Shown: piece after piece, positions 49,616 to 60,296 of the stretch
Layout: each line of letters opens with the position of its first letter
Numbering within the stretch: the first letter of the stretch is position 1
Origin: Allium sativum
Lineage: Eukaryota > Streptophyta > Magnoliopsida > Asparagales > Amaryllidaceae
Assembly (NCBI GenBank): GCA_030737875.1
Contig: CM060923.1
Coordinates: 492,802,453 to 492,866,452 of the forward strand
DNA: 64,000 nt
Direction of reading: 5' to 3'
Position numbers and translations under genes: made by a program
The notes under the pieces: model-generated
Database searches by the model: none
What the model was told of the DNA's origin: nothing
The model's input: the letters and a program-made list of their open reading frames with translations, nothing else

Positions 49616-49850
49616 GCTATGCAAGTTACATGTTTGTTAATATGCAAGTTACATGTTTGTTAATATGCAAGTTACATGTATGTAAATATGCAAGTTACAT
49701 GTTTGTTAATATGCAAGTTACATGTTTGTTAATATGCAAGTTACATGTATGTAAATATGCAAGTTACATGTTTCTTTATATGCAAGTTACATGTTTGTTA
49801 ATATGCGAGTTACATGTATGTAAATATGCAAGTTACATGTTTATTAATAT
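49616..49850 (+). repeat. 23-bp tandem repeat in LTR C (about ten copies)
   Basis: Unit TATGCAAGTTACATGTTTGT plus TAA, with variants ATGTAAA and CTTTA. Because 3 x 23 = 69, the array stays open in all frames and makes a spurious 113-codon ORF. The same array is at 57982-58216. Confidence 0.92.
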
Positions 49851-50161
49851 GCAAGTTCATGATGACACATTATGCAAGTCTATAAGCTAATATGCAAGTT
49901 TGTTATGCAAAATGAATATGTAAGTTATGTGACATATTATATGCAAGTTATGTGACATGTTATGCAAGTTCATATGCAAGTTATGTGTTTGTTAATATGC
50001 AAGATGGCACCTTTGAAACATGTTCATTCATATGCAAGTTGACACCTTTTATATGTGTTATATCATGAACGAAATTACGTGGGAACGATGGGGTAATTAA
50101 ATGCATAAGTTAATAAGATTGTGTGAAATTAATATAATTATGCATAACACAAAATAAATAA

Positions 50162-50278
50162 ACATAGTATGGGAATTTGCCTATTTGGTTAGGTGTACCC
50201 ATACTATGTGTTGGGAATTTACCTATTGAGTTAGGTCTACCCCATGGGAATTTACCTATTAAGTTAGGTCTACCCATG
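50162..50278 (+). other. Three tandem small stem-loops in LTR C
   Basis: Hairpin 1 (50162-50209): 12-bp stem ACATAGTATGGG/CCCATACTATGT with CCTA/TAGG inside. Hairpin 2 (about 50213-50243): GGG/CCC with ACCTA/TAGGT. Hairpin 3 (50243-50278): CATGGG/CCCATG with ACCTA/TAGGT. The inner part is constant and the outer arms vary together. The copy in the right LTR is at 58528-58644. Confidence 0.65.
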
Positions 50279-50351
50279 TTAAGAAAACTTGATTAATTAG
50301 GGATAATTAATATAAAATTATGAGGGTGATTAATTAGGTGTAATTAATTGA

Positions 50352-50575
50352 CTAAGACACGAGGTTGGACTCAGTTGTAGCGTAAAACTGCCCGGACCCA
50401 ACCGGCTTAACCAGTTGCTACAAATGTTAGCCCAATGTGAGAGGTCTTAGGCACAAACTAAATACGTAATTAATGTAAAGACACGAGGTTAGACTCTGTT
50501 ATGACATAAGGCTGCCCGGACCCAACCGGCTTAACCAGCGGTCATAAAAGACAGTCTAATGTGAGAGGTCTTTAC
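50352..50575 (+). other. Two tandem large stem-loops in LTR C
   Basis: Copy 1 (50352-50450): outer CTAAGAC/GTCTTAG, inner TTGTAGC/GCTACAA. Copy 2 (50475-50575): outer GTAAAGAC/GTCTTTAC, middle TTAGACT/AGTCTAA, inner TTATGAC/GTCATAA. Both tips share GCCCGGACCCAACCGGC. The arms differ between copies yet pair perfectly. Same design as 992-1198. The right-LTR copies are at 58718-58941. Confidence 0.7.
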
Positions 50576-51808
50576 AAAGGTTACGTTCTTAATTAATTAA
50601 TTAAGAAACACTTAACCACATTAGCATGTAGAGGGACATGAGGGGTTAAGTGGGTGCCTCGGGTGGCATGAGAAAATCTAGTGGTTGCCTTGGGTGGCAA
50701 TAGAAAATACGATTAGAATACTTAACCAAAATAGAACATGTAATTAAAACATGATTAAAGGGTTAAGTGGGATATACTAGAAAAAGGGACAAGCTTAGGT
50801 GGGTAGCTTGTGGAGGCCCATTTCAACCAGTAACCCATACGTATCTTTGTGGGCTCGACCCATGTCGAGGACGGGACACGCATACTGGGCTTGACTGTAA
50901 GAGGCAAACGGGTTAGCGGTGGCAACGCAAGTCCAACGGGCTTCATATGCGTGAGTGGGCCCGGGCTGGTAGGTAAGCCGTTGTTGCATCGAGTAGATAT
51001 AAGCCGTGCACCTTTAGTTTCATCAGGTTGCCACATTGGGGAATGATACATCCCACGGTGGGGCCAGCACGGGTATCTACGTTAGGGAGCCGATCGAATG
51101 GGAAGTAGTGTGTACACCTAGTGGATTGTAGGGCCCCGTGGCGCCTACTTGGTCACCTAGGGGTACGCAGGTACTAATTAGTAAATTTTATAAGTCCTTG
51201 GGTGGGATCAACCTTTAAGTTAGGAACGACTGGTGTGGTGCAGTTTAGTAATTTACCTTAGGGAGGGTAGATGCGTCTTTATCCTTTATCTTCGTTTAGT
51301 TGATTGCTTAGGGTAGCCATTCATCCCTATATGTTACCGTATATCAGTTTATGTCTTCTCTGGTTACTTTAACGATTGTATTGTTAAAGTTATAGGACTC
51401 GCTCAGACTTATGTCTGACCCTGTTGTTTTTATCTTTTTCCCAACCCTCAGGTCCTACGGTGGATCCTAGCAGTAGTGGAGCTTGATCGGATTGCTGTTC
51501 CAGTCTTTAGGAGCTTGGATAGATGTAAAGCTCCAGTTATCCAGTTATCTTTTCTTTTGTTTGGCTATTGTATGAGAGTGGGATTATGTACTTCTTTATT
51601 TTGATGGATATTGTACTTGACCTTTATTGTGGTTTTATGATGTAACCAGACATGTTTTACTTCCGCTGTTATGAGATGATGTTTTAAAATTTCAAGTACT
51701 ATTTATATCTGTCTTGTTGTAATTTTTCTGTTCTATATTCACTAAAATACTCCACCGATGCTATGGCATTCCCTTAGTGAGTGATCATAGCGGGAGTGGG
51801 GTGTTACA

Positions 51809-52008
51809 CGTGGTATCAGAGCTTAAGGTTACCAGAACAGATAAAATTTTTGAGAAAAACTACTTTCTAAGAGTATTTTCGAAGAAAGTATTTTTAAAAG
51901 CATGTCTTCTAAGAGAAAAAGTTTTTGAAAAAGAAAAGCATAATCCCCAATAGCCATATCTTTATCTTTCGGAATCTCCTTTTTGAATCTTTCCTCTTTC
52001 GTTTCAGC
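51809..52008 (+). other. Primer binding site and leader of element C
   Basis: TGGTATCAGAGC (51811-51822), the tRNA-Met complement, lies two bases after the LTR. The leader ends CTTTCGTTTCAGC directly before the gag ATG, an acceptor-like site (AG at 52006-52007) matching element A. Confidence 0.85.
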
Positions 52009-55000
52009 ATGGCTGAAGATCTTAACATCCCGGAGGGTTTAGTTATACCACTATGGTATAGGAGGTTGCAAGAGGCTAGGGCCGCGGCTGCGGGTCCGGC
52101 CAATGCTACTACACCAGAGACAACCGCTCCTCCTCCTCAGCCTAGAGTGGATAATTTTGCTAAGGTTTGCAAGGAGTTCAAGGCTATAGGAGGAAAACCT
52201 TTTCTTGGTTCAGAGACTTTCGTAGAGGCTAGAGATTGGCTTAAGGAAGTGGAAGAGTTGCTAGATATCTTTGAAGTGGAAGAGGGAAAGAAAGTCAAGT
52301 TGGCGGCTTGGTTAATGAAGGGAGAGGCCTCATTCTGGTGGGAGGTCACTAATGGAGAACGCCCTGTTGACTCTTGGGCAGATTTTAAGCAAAGGTTTGG
52401 GGCTAAGTTTCTCTCAAGGGCGGAAGAGAATCTGTTTATGGAGAAGTTCTTGAATTTGAAGCAAGGCAATCTCACGGTGAAAGAATATGTCAACAAATTC
52501 AATCAATTAGCAAGGTTTGGCATAGAGTTGGTGAATACACCGGAGAAGAAGGCTTTGAGGTTCGTTAGAGGCTTGAACGAACCATTGCAAGGAATAGCTA
52601 TGACTCACATTCCTATGGGGGCCACTTTTGAGAAGCTTGTCTACATGGCACTTATGCATGAGGATGATAAGAATTCTAAGGCACCAGAGAAAAAGGGGGA
52701 TCAGAAGAAACCGCAACAGCAACAACAAGGCAAGGGCGGAAAAGGCAATGGTGACAAAAAGAAGACGAAGAAGAAGTGCTTCAATTGTGGAACACCAGGA
52801 CACCTCAGTAAGGATTGTCGCAAAAAGAAGAAGACCGGTTGCTTTCATTGTGGTGAAGCAGGGCATCTTGTGAAAAACTGCCCAAAGAAGGGGCAGAAGA
52901 CAGGGTCTACCTCAGGAGGCCAGGTGCAAGCTCTTATAGCACCACCTCAGTCAGGGGGGCAAGTTCAGGTTCTCTCAGTTCCACCGATTCAGCAGAGAGG
53001 TAGAACTATTTCCGTTGAAAGTCTGGTTTTTCTGTTTGATCATCCAGTTCGTACTTTGTTTGACTCTGGCGCATCGCATTCTTTTATCTCATCATCGTTA
53101 GTTGAGTCACTGCACTTAGACACCAGTCTAGTTGATGATCCCTTGGTTGTCTCAAACCCAATTGGGGGCTCCATATATCTGTCTATGATATGTTTGGGTT
53201 TGAAGATTTCTATACTTAGCGTTGAGTTTAGATGTGATGCTTTTGTATTGGGCTTCACGGGCTATGGGTTGATCTTGGGCATGGACTGGTTATCCAGTAA
53301 TGGTGCCGTTCTTGATTGCGAAAGGAGAGTTGTCAGGCTCATGACCCGCTTGGGTAACACTCTCGAGATCTCTTGCAATCCCATGGAATCTGTTTTGCTA
53401 AGTTATCTTGAATCGCTCGATGCTTCGGTCGAAAGTTTGTGTTCTGTCAGAGTAGTCCGGGAATATCCGGATGTGTTTGAAGAAGTAAAGGGTTTGCCTC
53501 CGAAGCGGGAGATAGATTTCCGAATTTATTTGGTGGATAATGCCAAACCAGTGTCTTTGCCAGTACGCCACATGGCTCCTCGTGAGAGAAGAGAACTTCA
53601 TAAGCAAGTAGGGGAGTTGCTTGAGAAGGGGTTCATAAGGCGAAGTATATCGGAGTGGGGAGCTCCAGTAGTGTTTGCCACGAAGGCGGATGGGTCCCTC
53701 AGACTTTGTGTGGATTATAGGGAACTTAATAAGCTCACGAAGAAGAATAGACACCCATTACCGAGGATAGATGATCTCTTTGATCAGTTGGTTGGCGCGT
53801 CAGTATTTTCGTAGATGGACTTAGCTACAGGGTTTCATCAGTTAAGAGTGGCGGAGGACAGTATAGAGAAGACTGCTTTCCGGACTCCGGATGGTTTTTA
53901 TGAGTGGCTAGTGATGCCATTTGGGTTGACAAACGCCCCCGCATACTTTGTTGATCTCATGAGTAGAGTGTTCAGAGAGTATCTGAATAAGTTTGTAGTA
54001 GTTTTTGTGGATGACATCTTGGTCTTTTCCAAGAATGAAGAAGAGCATGCCTTACATCTCAAGGAAGTGTTGGAGACTCTTCGAGCGCATAGTCTTAAAG
54101 CTAAATTCTCTAAATGCCATTTTTGGAGAAGAGAAGTGCGATTCTTAGGGCATGTGGTCTCTAAGGAAGGGATAGCTGTGGATCCCGCAAAGATAGTATC
54201 TATCCAGGATTGGAAAGTTCCTAGAAATGCTACCGAGGTAAGAAGTTTCTTGGGGTTGGCAGGATATTATAGGAAGTTCATCAAAGACTTCGCGAAGATA
54301 TCAGCCCCATTAACCCGCTTGACGAAGAAGAATCTGGTTTTCTCATGGGATGTAGATTGTGATGATGCTTTCCGACGGTTAAAGAGAGCTTTGACCACCG
54401 CTCCAGTTTTAGTGCTTCCAGATGGGAGTAAGCCGTTTGTTGTTTATACCGATGCTTGTGGAACAGGATTAGGCGCAGTCTTGATGCAGGAGGGAAGGGT
54501 AATAGCCTATGGAGGGAGACAATTGAGAGTGCATGAGAAGAATTACCCTACCCATGATCTAGAGTTGGCCGCGATTGTTTTCGCACTTAAGTCTTGGCGC
54601 CATTATCTTCTTGGTGAGAGATTCGAGTTGTTCACCGACCATAAATCATTGAAGTACTTATTCTCTCAGAAGGATTTAAACTTAAGACAGCAAAGGTGGA
54701 TGGAGTTCTTAGCATCCTATGATTTCGAGATAGCGTATACCCCTGGTAAGGGTAACGTGGTGGCAGACGCCTTAAGTAGAAAAAGGCTATCTTTGAGTCC
54801 ATTGTTCGTGGAACGACGAAGCTTGGAGTTTCTTTCTTTGTTTGACTTCAGACCTTCTGTTGATTTTGTACCTGGTTTGTTGGCATCCTTCGAGGTTAGA
54901 CCTACTCTTTTGAGACGGATTGGCGAGGCTCAGCGAGACGACCCACAGTTGGTTGTGTTGGTAGAGAAGCTTATAAGAGGGGAGTCGTCCAGCCATTTGG

Positions 55001-56436
55001 GTAGATACACCATAGATGATAAGGGATGGTTGCATAGAGACGGTAGACTTTGTGTACCGCAAGATGAGGGTTTGAAGAAGGCTATTTTGGATGATGCACA
55101 TCGTTCAAGAATGACTATTCATCCCGGTGGAGACAAAATGTACCAAGACATGAAGAGAGTTTTCTTCTGGGCCGGTATGAAGAAAGATGTGGCCGAGTAT
55201 GTGGCTAGATGCTTAGTGTGCCAACAAGTTAAAGTGGAGCAAAGGAAACCCGGTGGGTTGCTACACCCATTGGAAGTTCCACAGTGGAAGTGGGATAGTG
55301 TCTCGATGGATTTCATCGACGGGTTACCGAGATCGAGGAAGGGCAATACGGGAATTTGGGTTGTGGTAGACAGACTTACCAAGAGTGCCCATTTTATACC
55401 CGTAAAGAGTAAGAGGACCGCTCCATGGCTTGCTTCAGTCTATGTTAGAGAGATTGTCAGATTGCATGGCGTACCATCCAGCATTGTGAGTGATCGAGAT
55501 CCTATTTTCACTAGTGAGTTTTGGAGAAGTTTGCAAGAGGCGGTAGGGACTCAGTTGTGTTTGAGCACCGCATATCATCCTCAGACGGACGGTCAGACCG
55601 AGAGGGTGAACCGTATCTTAGAAGATCTTTTGAGGCTTTGTATCTTGGATTTTGGAGGTACATGGGAAGAACATCTTCCTTTGGTGGAGTTCGCATATAA
55701 TAACAGCTTTCAGTCCAGTATTGGTATGGCTCCTTTCGAAGCTCTTTATGGAAGGCCTTGTCGATCTCCTACATGTTGGTGGGAATCTACGGATAAGATC
55801 TTGCTTGGGCCGGATATGGTTAGAGAGACTTCAGAGAAGATTGATTTAATTCGAAAAAGGATGAAAGCAGCGCAAGATAGACAGAAATCTTATGCGGATC
55901 GGAGAAGGACGGATCTTGAGTTTGAGGTTGGGGACATGGTTTTTGTCAAAGTATCTCCATTGAGAAATGTTGTTCGCTTTGGGTCCGTAGGGAAGTTAGC
56001 ACCGAGATTTGTTGGGCCGTTTCCTATTAAGGAAATGATTGGACGGATGGCATATAGGGTGGAGTTGCCCGACAGACTTAGTGGTGTTCATGATGTATTC
56101 CATGTATCACATTTGAGGAAGTGCTTACATGAGACCGCGGAGGTGGTAGAGCCGAGCTTGCTTAGAGATGTAGAGGTAGAGCGTGATGCGACGATTCGAC
56201 GAGCTCCTACTCGCATCCTTGGGTCAGAAACTAGGAAGTTGAGGAACAGAGAAGTTCAGCTAGTTAAAGTGCAATGGGGAGATGACGAAAGCAATGCTAC
56301 TTGGGAGACGGAAGCAAAGATGCGTTCTTTGTATCCATTTCTTTTTAAGAGTATGTCTTTTAACTTCTCCTTTATTGCTTGTCTAGTACTTATCTTATCT
56401 TTAGTATATCCTCTCGCTAATACCTATGACCTTTAG
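52009..56436 (+). pseudogene. gag-pol: Element C gag-pol polyprotein with one in-frame stop
   Basis: The start is taken at ATG 52009 ([10 protein letters not shown]) because element A starts at the same place ([10 protein letters not shown]); an upstream ATG in frame at 51925 is less likely. One frame of 1475 codons is broken only by TAG at 53812-53814, inside reverse transcriptase between GASVFS and DLATGF, where element A has Gln-Leu. Domains: Retrotrans_gag; two intact zinc knuckles ([28 protein letters not shown]); protease [12 protein letters not shown] with FVDD (about 54005); RNase H ([16 protein letters not shown]); integrase with HHCC finger and [24 protein letters not shown] module; chromodomain (VKVQWGDDE...WETEAK) near 56265-56335. 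The last 30 or so residues form a hydrophobic tail not seen in element A. Confidence 0.93.
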
Positions 56437-56946
56437 ATAGGGTAAAACCTATGGTTGAAACATGTGTTTGAAACATGTTATGGTTGATGGATGCATATGG
56501 ATGCAATTGTTTGCTAGTGGTTGCTCGTGGATGCATATACACACACATTAGGCACTAGATCGGCTCAGTCACTTCATGTTGCATATTGCATAAATGGATG
56601 TGGTAGTTAGATTGATGGATGTATCATGGCTGTGTTATCATATGGATGATGCATTTTTGTGTATGGTTGTGCACGCATGTAGAAATTTGTATGTGTCAAT
56701 AGGGTTTCGCATACATATTGGATGCATGGCACTATCATGGTTTGCATTAAGGAGGTTTACTGTATCAGTAACCGCCTGATTTTCGCATTAGGTAAGTACA
56801 TATACACACACTTTTGCATATATCCATCCAGCATTTAGAATCTTGTAAGGACAATGATTGCTCGTGGATGATGCTTTGAGTAGATGGATGATTGGATGGT
56901 AGGATACGTTCTTCCTAACTTGAAGATTTCGGGGACGAAATCCTTT
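56437..56946 (+). other. 3' noncoding region of element C
   Basis: ATGGATG-rich sequence without a convincing gene. It shares short phrases with the 3' region of element A (GATCGGCTCAGTCACTTCAT; TGCTAGTGGTTGCTCGTGG). Confidence 0.7.
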
Positions 56947-56959
56947 AAGGAGGGGAGAA
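56947..56959 (+). other. Polypurine tract of element C
   Basis: AAGGAGGGGAGAA abuts the 3' LTR start TGTAACAACCCG. Confidence 0.9.
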
Positions 56960-57191
56960 TGTAACAACCCGTATTTTCAATAACCTGTAATAACATAAAT
57001 CGAGGCAGAATTTAATTCTAAAATGGGAATCAAGGGAAACGGGCTATGCCATTGTGTTCGTCTCGGAAAAATACGCGAAATAGAGTCCGAGTTTTCGAAA
57101 ATCGGAGTCCGTATGACCAAGATATGGCCTCGCGAAGTTTCACGAAAATTCCCAAATTAAAGTATACTTAATTAAGTGAAATGGGTTGTGT

Positions 57192-57229
<38 letters not shown>

Positions 57230-60174
57230 GAAAATTTAATAAATAAATATGCAAAATTGCTCAAAACAGCGAATTGGGAGAGGGGAATAACCGAACCGGC
57301 CGATTTTTGAAGTCGACCCGAGCCCGCTGGGTCGACTAGGGGTTAATCCAGGGTGTTTGGCTGTCAACCCGTGGGCCGATTCGCTCAAGTGCAGATTTTG
57401 CATTTGAATGGTTCTCATGGTCCATCTTTAATCTAAAGGCCCTAGATGGTTCCTACACTTGACTTCTTCCCCAAGACATGCTTTGATGGCTTGGATTGAA
57501 TCTAGGGTTAATCCTATGGCCTAAAACACTTGCCTAATCTATAAATAAGACCCTAACCTACCCTAATTCATTCATAATTAAACCTAGTGACTAAACTATG
57601 GCAAAATGCTAGCTCTCATGGCCTCCACTAATTTTATGAAGAGGGTTGCATACTAATCACTCTCTAATCAACTTCTAATCCCTTCTTAGCATCTTAATCT
57701 TCTTCATTTGGTGTTCAAAGTTGCTAGTTGTGAGTTTCTATCACTTTGATGATCTTTTGGTAAACTAATTAGATGAGATGTGATGAGATTTATGGTTTTG
57801 TATGTGGGTTAATGAGCTTTGAATCATATGATATGATGTTAGCATTAATCTTATGTTTATGCATGTTGAGTATGTAAGCTTATGCAAGTTTAATATGATG
57901 TATGTTATGTTTGCATGATGCTAAATATGCAAGTTGTGGGCTATGTAATCATATGCATGTTATGCAAGTTCATGGTAATATGCTATGCAAGTTACATGTT
58001 TGTTAATATGCAAGTTACATGTTTGTTAATATGCAAGTTACATGTATGTAAATATGCAAGTTACATGTTTGTTAATATGCAAGTTACATGTTTGTTAATA
58101 TGCAAGTTACATGTATGTAAATATGCAAGTTACATGTTTCTTTATATGCAAGTTACATGTTTGTTAATATGCGAGTTACATGTATGTAAATATGCAAGTT
58201 ACATGTTTATTAATATGCAAGTTCATGATGACACATTATGCAAGTCTATAAGCTAATATGCAAGTTTGTTATGCAAAATGAATATGTAAGTTATGTGACA
58301 TATTATATGCAAGTTATGTGACATGTTATGCAAGTTCATATGCAAGTTATGTGTTTGTTAATATGCAAGATGGCACCTTTGAAACATGTTCATTCATATG
58401 CAAGTTGACACCTTTTATATGTGTTATATCATGAACGAAATTACGTGGGAACGATGGGGTAATTAAATGCATAAGTTAATAAGATTGTGTGAAATTAATA
58501 TAATTATGCATAACACAAAATAAATAAACATAGTATGGGAATTTGCCTATTTGGTTAGGTGTACCCATACTATGTGTTGGGAATTTACCTATTGAGTTAG
58601 GTCTACCCCATGGGAATTTACCTATTAAGTTAGGTCTACCCATGTTAAGAAAACTTGATTAATTAGGGATAATTAATATAAAATTTTGAGGGTGATTAAT
58701 TAGGTGTAATTAATTGACTAAGACACGAGGTTGGACTCAGTTGTAGCGTAAAACTGCCCGGACCCAACCGGCTTAACCAGTTGCTACAAATGTTAGCCCA
58801 ATGTGAGAGGTCTTAGGCACAAACTAAATACGTAATTAATGTAAAGACACGAGGTTAGACTCTGTTATGACATAAGGCTGCCCGGACCCAACCGGCTTAA
58901 CCAGCGGTCATAAAAGACAGTCTAATGTGAGAGGTCTTTACAAAGGTTACGTTCTTAATTAATTAATTAAGAAACACTTAACCACATTAGCATGTAGAGG
59001 GACATGAGGGGTTAAGTGGGTGCCTCGGGTGGCATGAGAAAATCTAGTGGTTGCCTTGGGTGGCAATAGAAAATACGATTAGAATACTTAACCAAAATAG
59101 AACATGTAATTAAAACATGATTAAAGGGTTAAGTGGGATATACTAGAAAAAGGGACAAGCTTAGGTGGGTAGCTTGTGGAGGCCCATTTCAACCAGTAAC
59201 CCATACGTATCTTTGTGGGCTCGACCCATGTCGAGGACGGGACACGCATACTGGGCTTGACTGTAAGAGGCAAACGGGTTAGCGGTGGCAACGCAAGTCC
59301 AACGGGCTTCATATGCGTGAGTGGGCCCGGGCTGGTAGGTAAGCCGTTGTTGCATCGAGTAGATATAAGCCGTGCACCTTTAGTTTCATCAGGTTGCCAC
59401 ATTGGGGAATGATACATCCCACGGTGGGGCCAGCACGGGTATCTACGTTAGGGAGCCGATCGAATGGGAAGTAGTGTGTACACCTAGTGGATTGTAGGGC
59501 CCCGTGGCGCCTACTTGGTCACCTAGGGGTACGCAGGTACTAATTAGTAAATTTTATAAGTCCTTGGGTGGGATCAACCTTTAAGTTAGGAACGACTGGT
59601 GTGGTGCAGTTTAGTAATTTACCTTAGGGAGGGTAGATGCGTCTTTATCCTTTATCTTCGTTTAGTTGACTGCTTAGGGTAGCCATTCATCCCTATATGT
59701 TACCGTATATCAGTTTATGTCTTCTCTGGTTACTTTAACGATTGTATTGTTAAAGTTATAGGACTCGCTCAGACTTATGTCTGACCCTGTTGTTTTTATC
59801 TTTTTCCCAACCCTCAGGTCCTACGGTGGATCCTAGCAGTAGTGGAGCTTGATCGGATTGCTGTTCCAGTCTTTAGGAGCTTGGATAGATGTAAAGCTCC
59901 AGTTATCCAGTTATCTTTTCTTTTGTTTGGCTATTGTATGAGAGTGGGATTATGTACTTCTTTATTTTGATGGATATTGTACTTGACCTTTATTGTGGTT
60001 TTATGATGTAACCAGACATGTTTTACTTCCGCTGTTATGAGATGATGTTTTAAAATTTCAAGTACTATTTATATCTGTCTTGTTGTAATTTTTCTGTTCT
60101 ATATTCACTAAAATACTCCACCGATGCTATGGCATTCCCTTAGTGAGTGATCATAGCGGGAGTGGGGTGTTACA
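56960..60174 (+). repeat. 3' LTR of element C (3215 bp)
   Basis: Near-identical to 48582-51808. It repeats every LTR feature: TA array, TATA box (57540-57547), 23-bp repeat (57982-58216), small hairpins (58528-58644), large hairpins (58718-58941). TG...CA ends, then TAACT. Confidence 0.96.
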
Positions 60175-60296
60175 TAACTTAATGAGCAAAATATTAAAAA
60201 GATAAATGCACATATCTTTTTCATAAATAGTTTCCACTAAAAAATAAATCTTTGTTAATTGTTTACATCACAATCCAAAAAAAAAAAAACACATAC

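Larger units (their letters stand above)
48582..51808 (+). repeat. 5' LTR of element C (3227 bp)
   Basis: TGTAACAACCCG to GGTGTTACA. U3 holds a block shared with element A (GTCTCGGAAAAATACGCGAA). Then come a (TA)n array, TATA box, 23-bp tandem repeat, three small and two large stem-loops, and a U5 with TCAGAC/GTCTGA hairpin and a CCCTCAGGTCC acceptor-like site. Confidence 0.96.
48577..60179 (+). mobile_element. LTR retrotransposon C, Ty3/gypsy chromovirus (Tekay/Del-like)
   Basis: Element 48582-60174 (11,593 bp) with perfect 5-bp duplication TAACT (48577-48581, 60175-60179). LTRs are 3227 and 3215 bp and differ by about five substitutions plus a TA-repeat length change, so it is the youngest insertion here. 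It has a tRNA-Met primer site, single-frame gag-pol with chromodomain, and polypurine tract. It is related to element A: gag-pol is clearly homologous and several LTR blocks are shared. Confidence 0.96.
48337..60296 (-). other. Putative MULE transposase intron holding retrotransposon C
   Basis: Donor AG/GTATGT at 60297/60296 and acceptor TTTTGCAG at 48337. Removing element C and one TSD leaves about 362 bp. The phases do not agree (exon before ends in phase 2, exon after reads open only in phase 0), so either the acceptor differs or one base was lost. Confidence 0.5.

Noticed and set aside
49610..49850. CRISPR-like regular repeats
   Set aside because: Units are contiguous without unique spacers, in a plant retrotransposon LTR.
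49549..49890. 113-codon ORF in LTR C (also at 57915-58256)
   Set aside because: Product of the 23-bp tandem repeat (3 units = 69 nt stays in frame); no real protein character.
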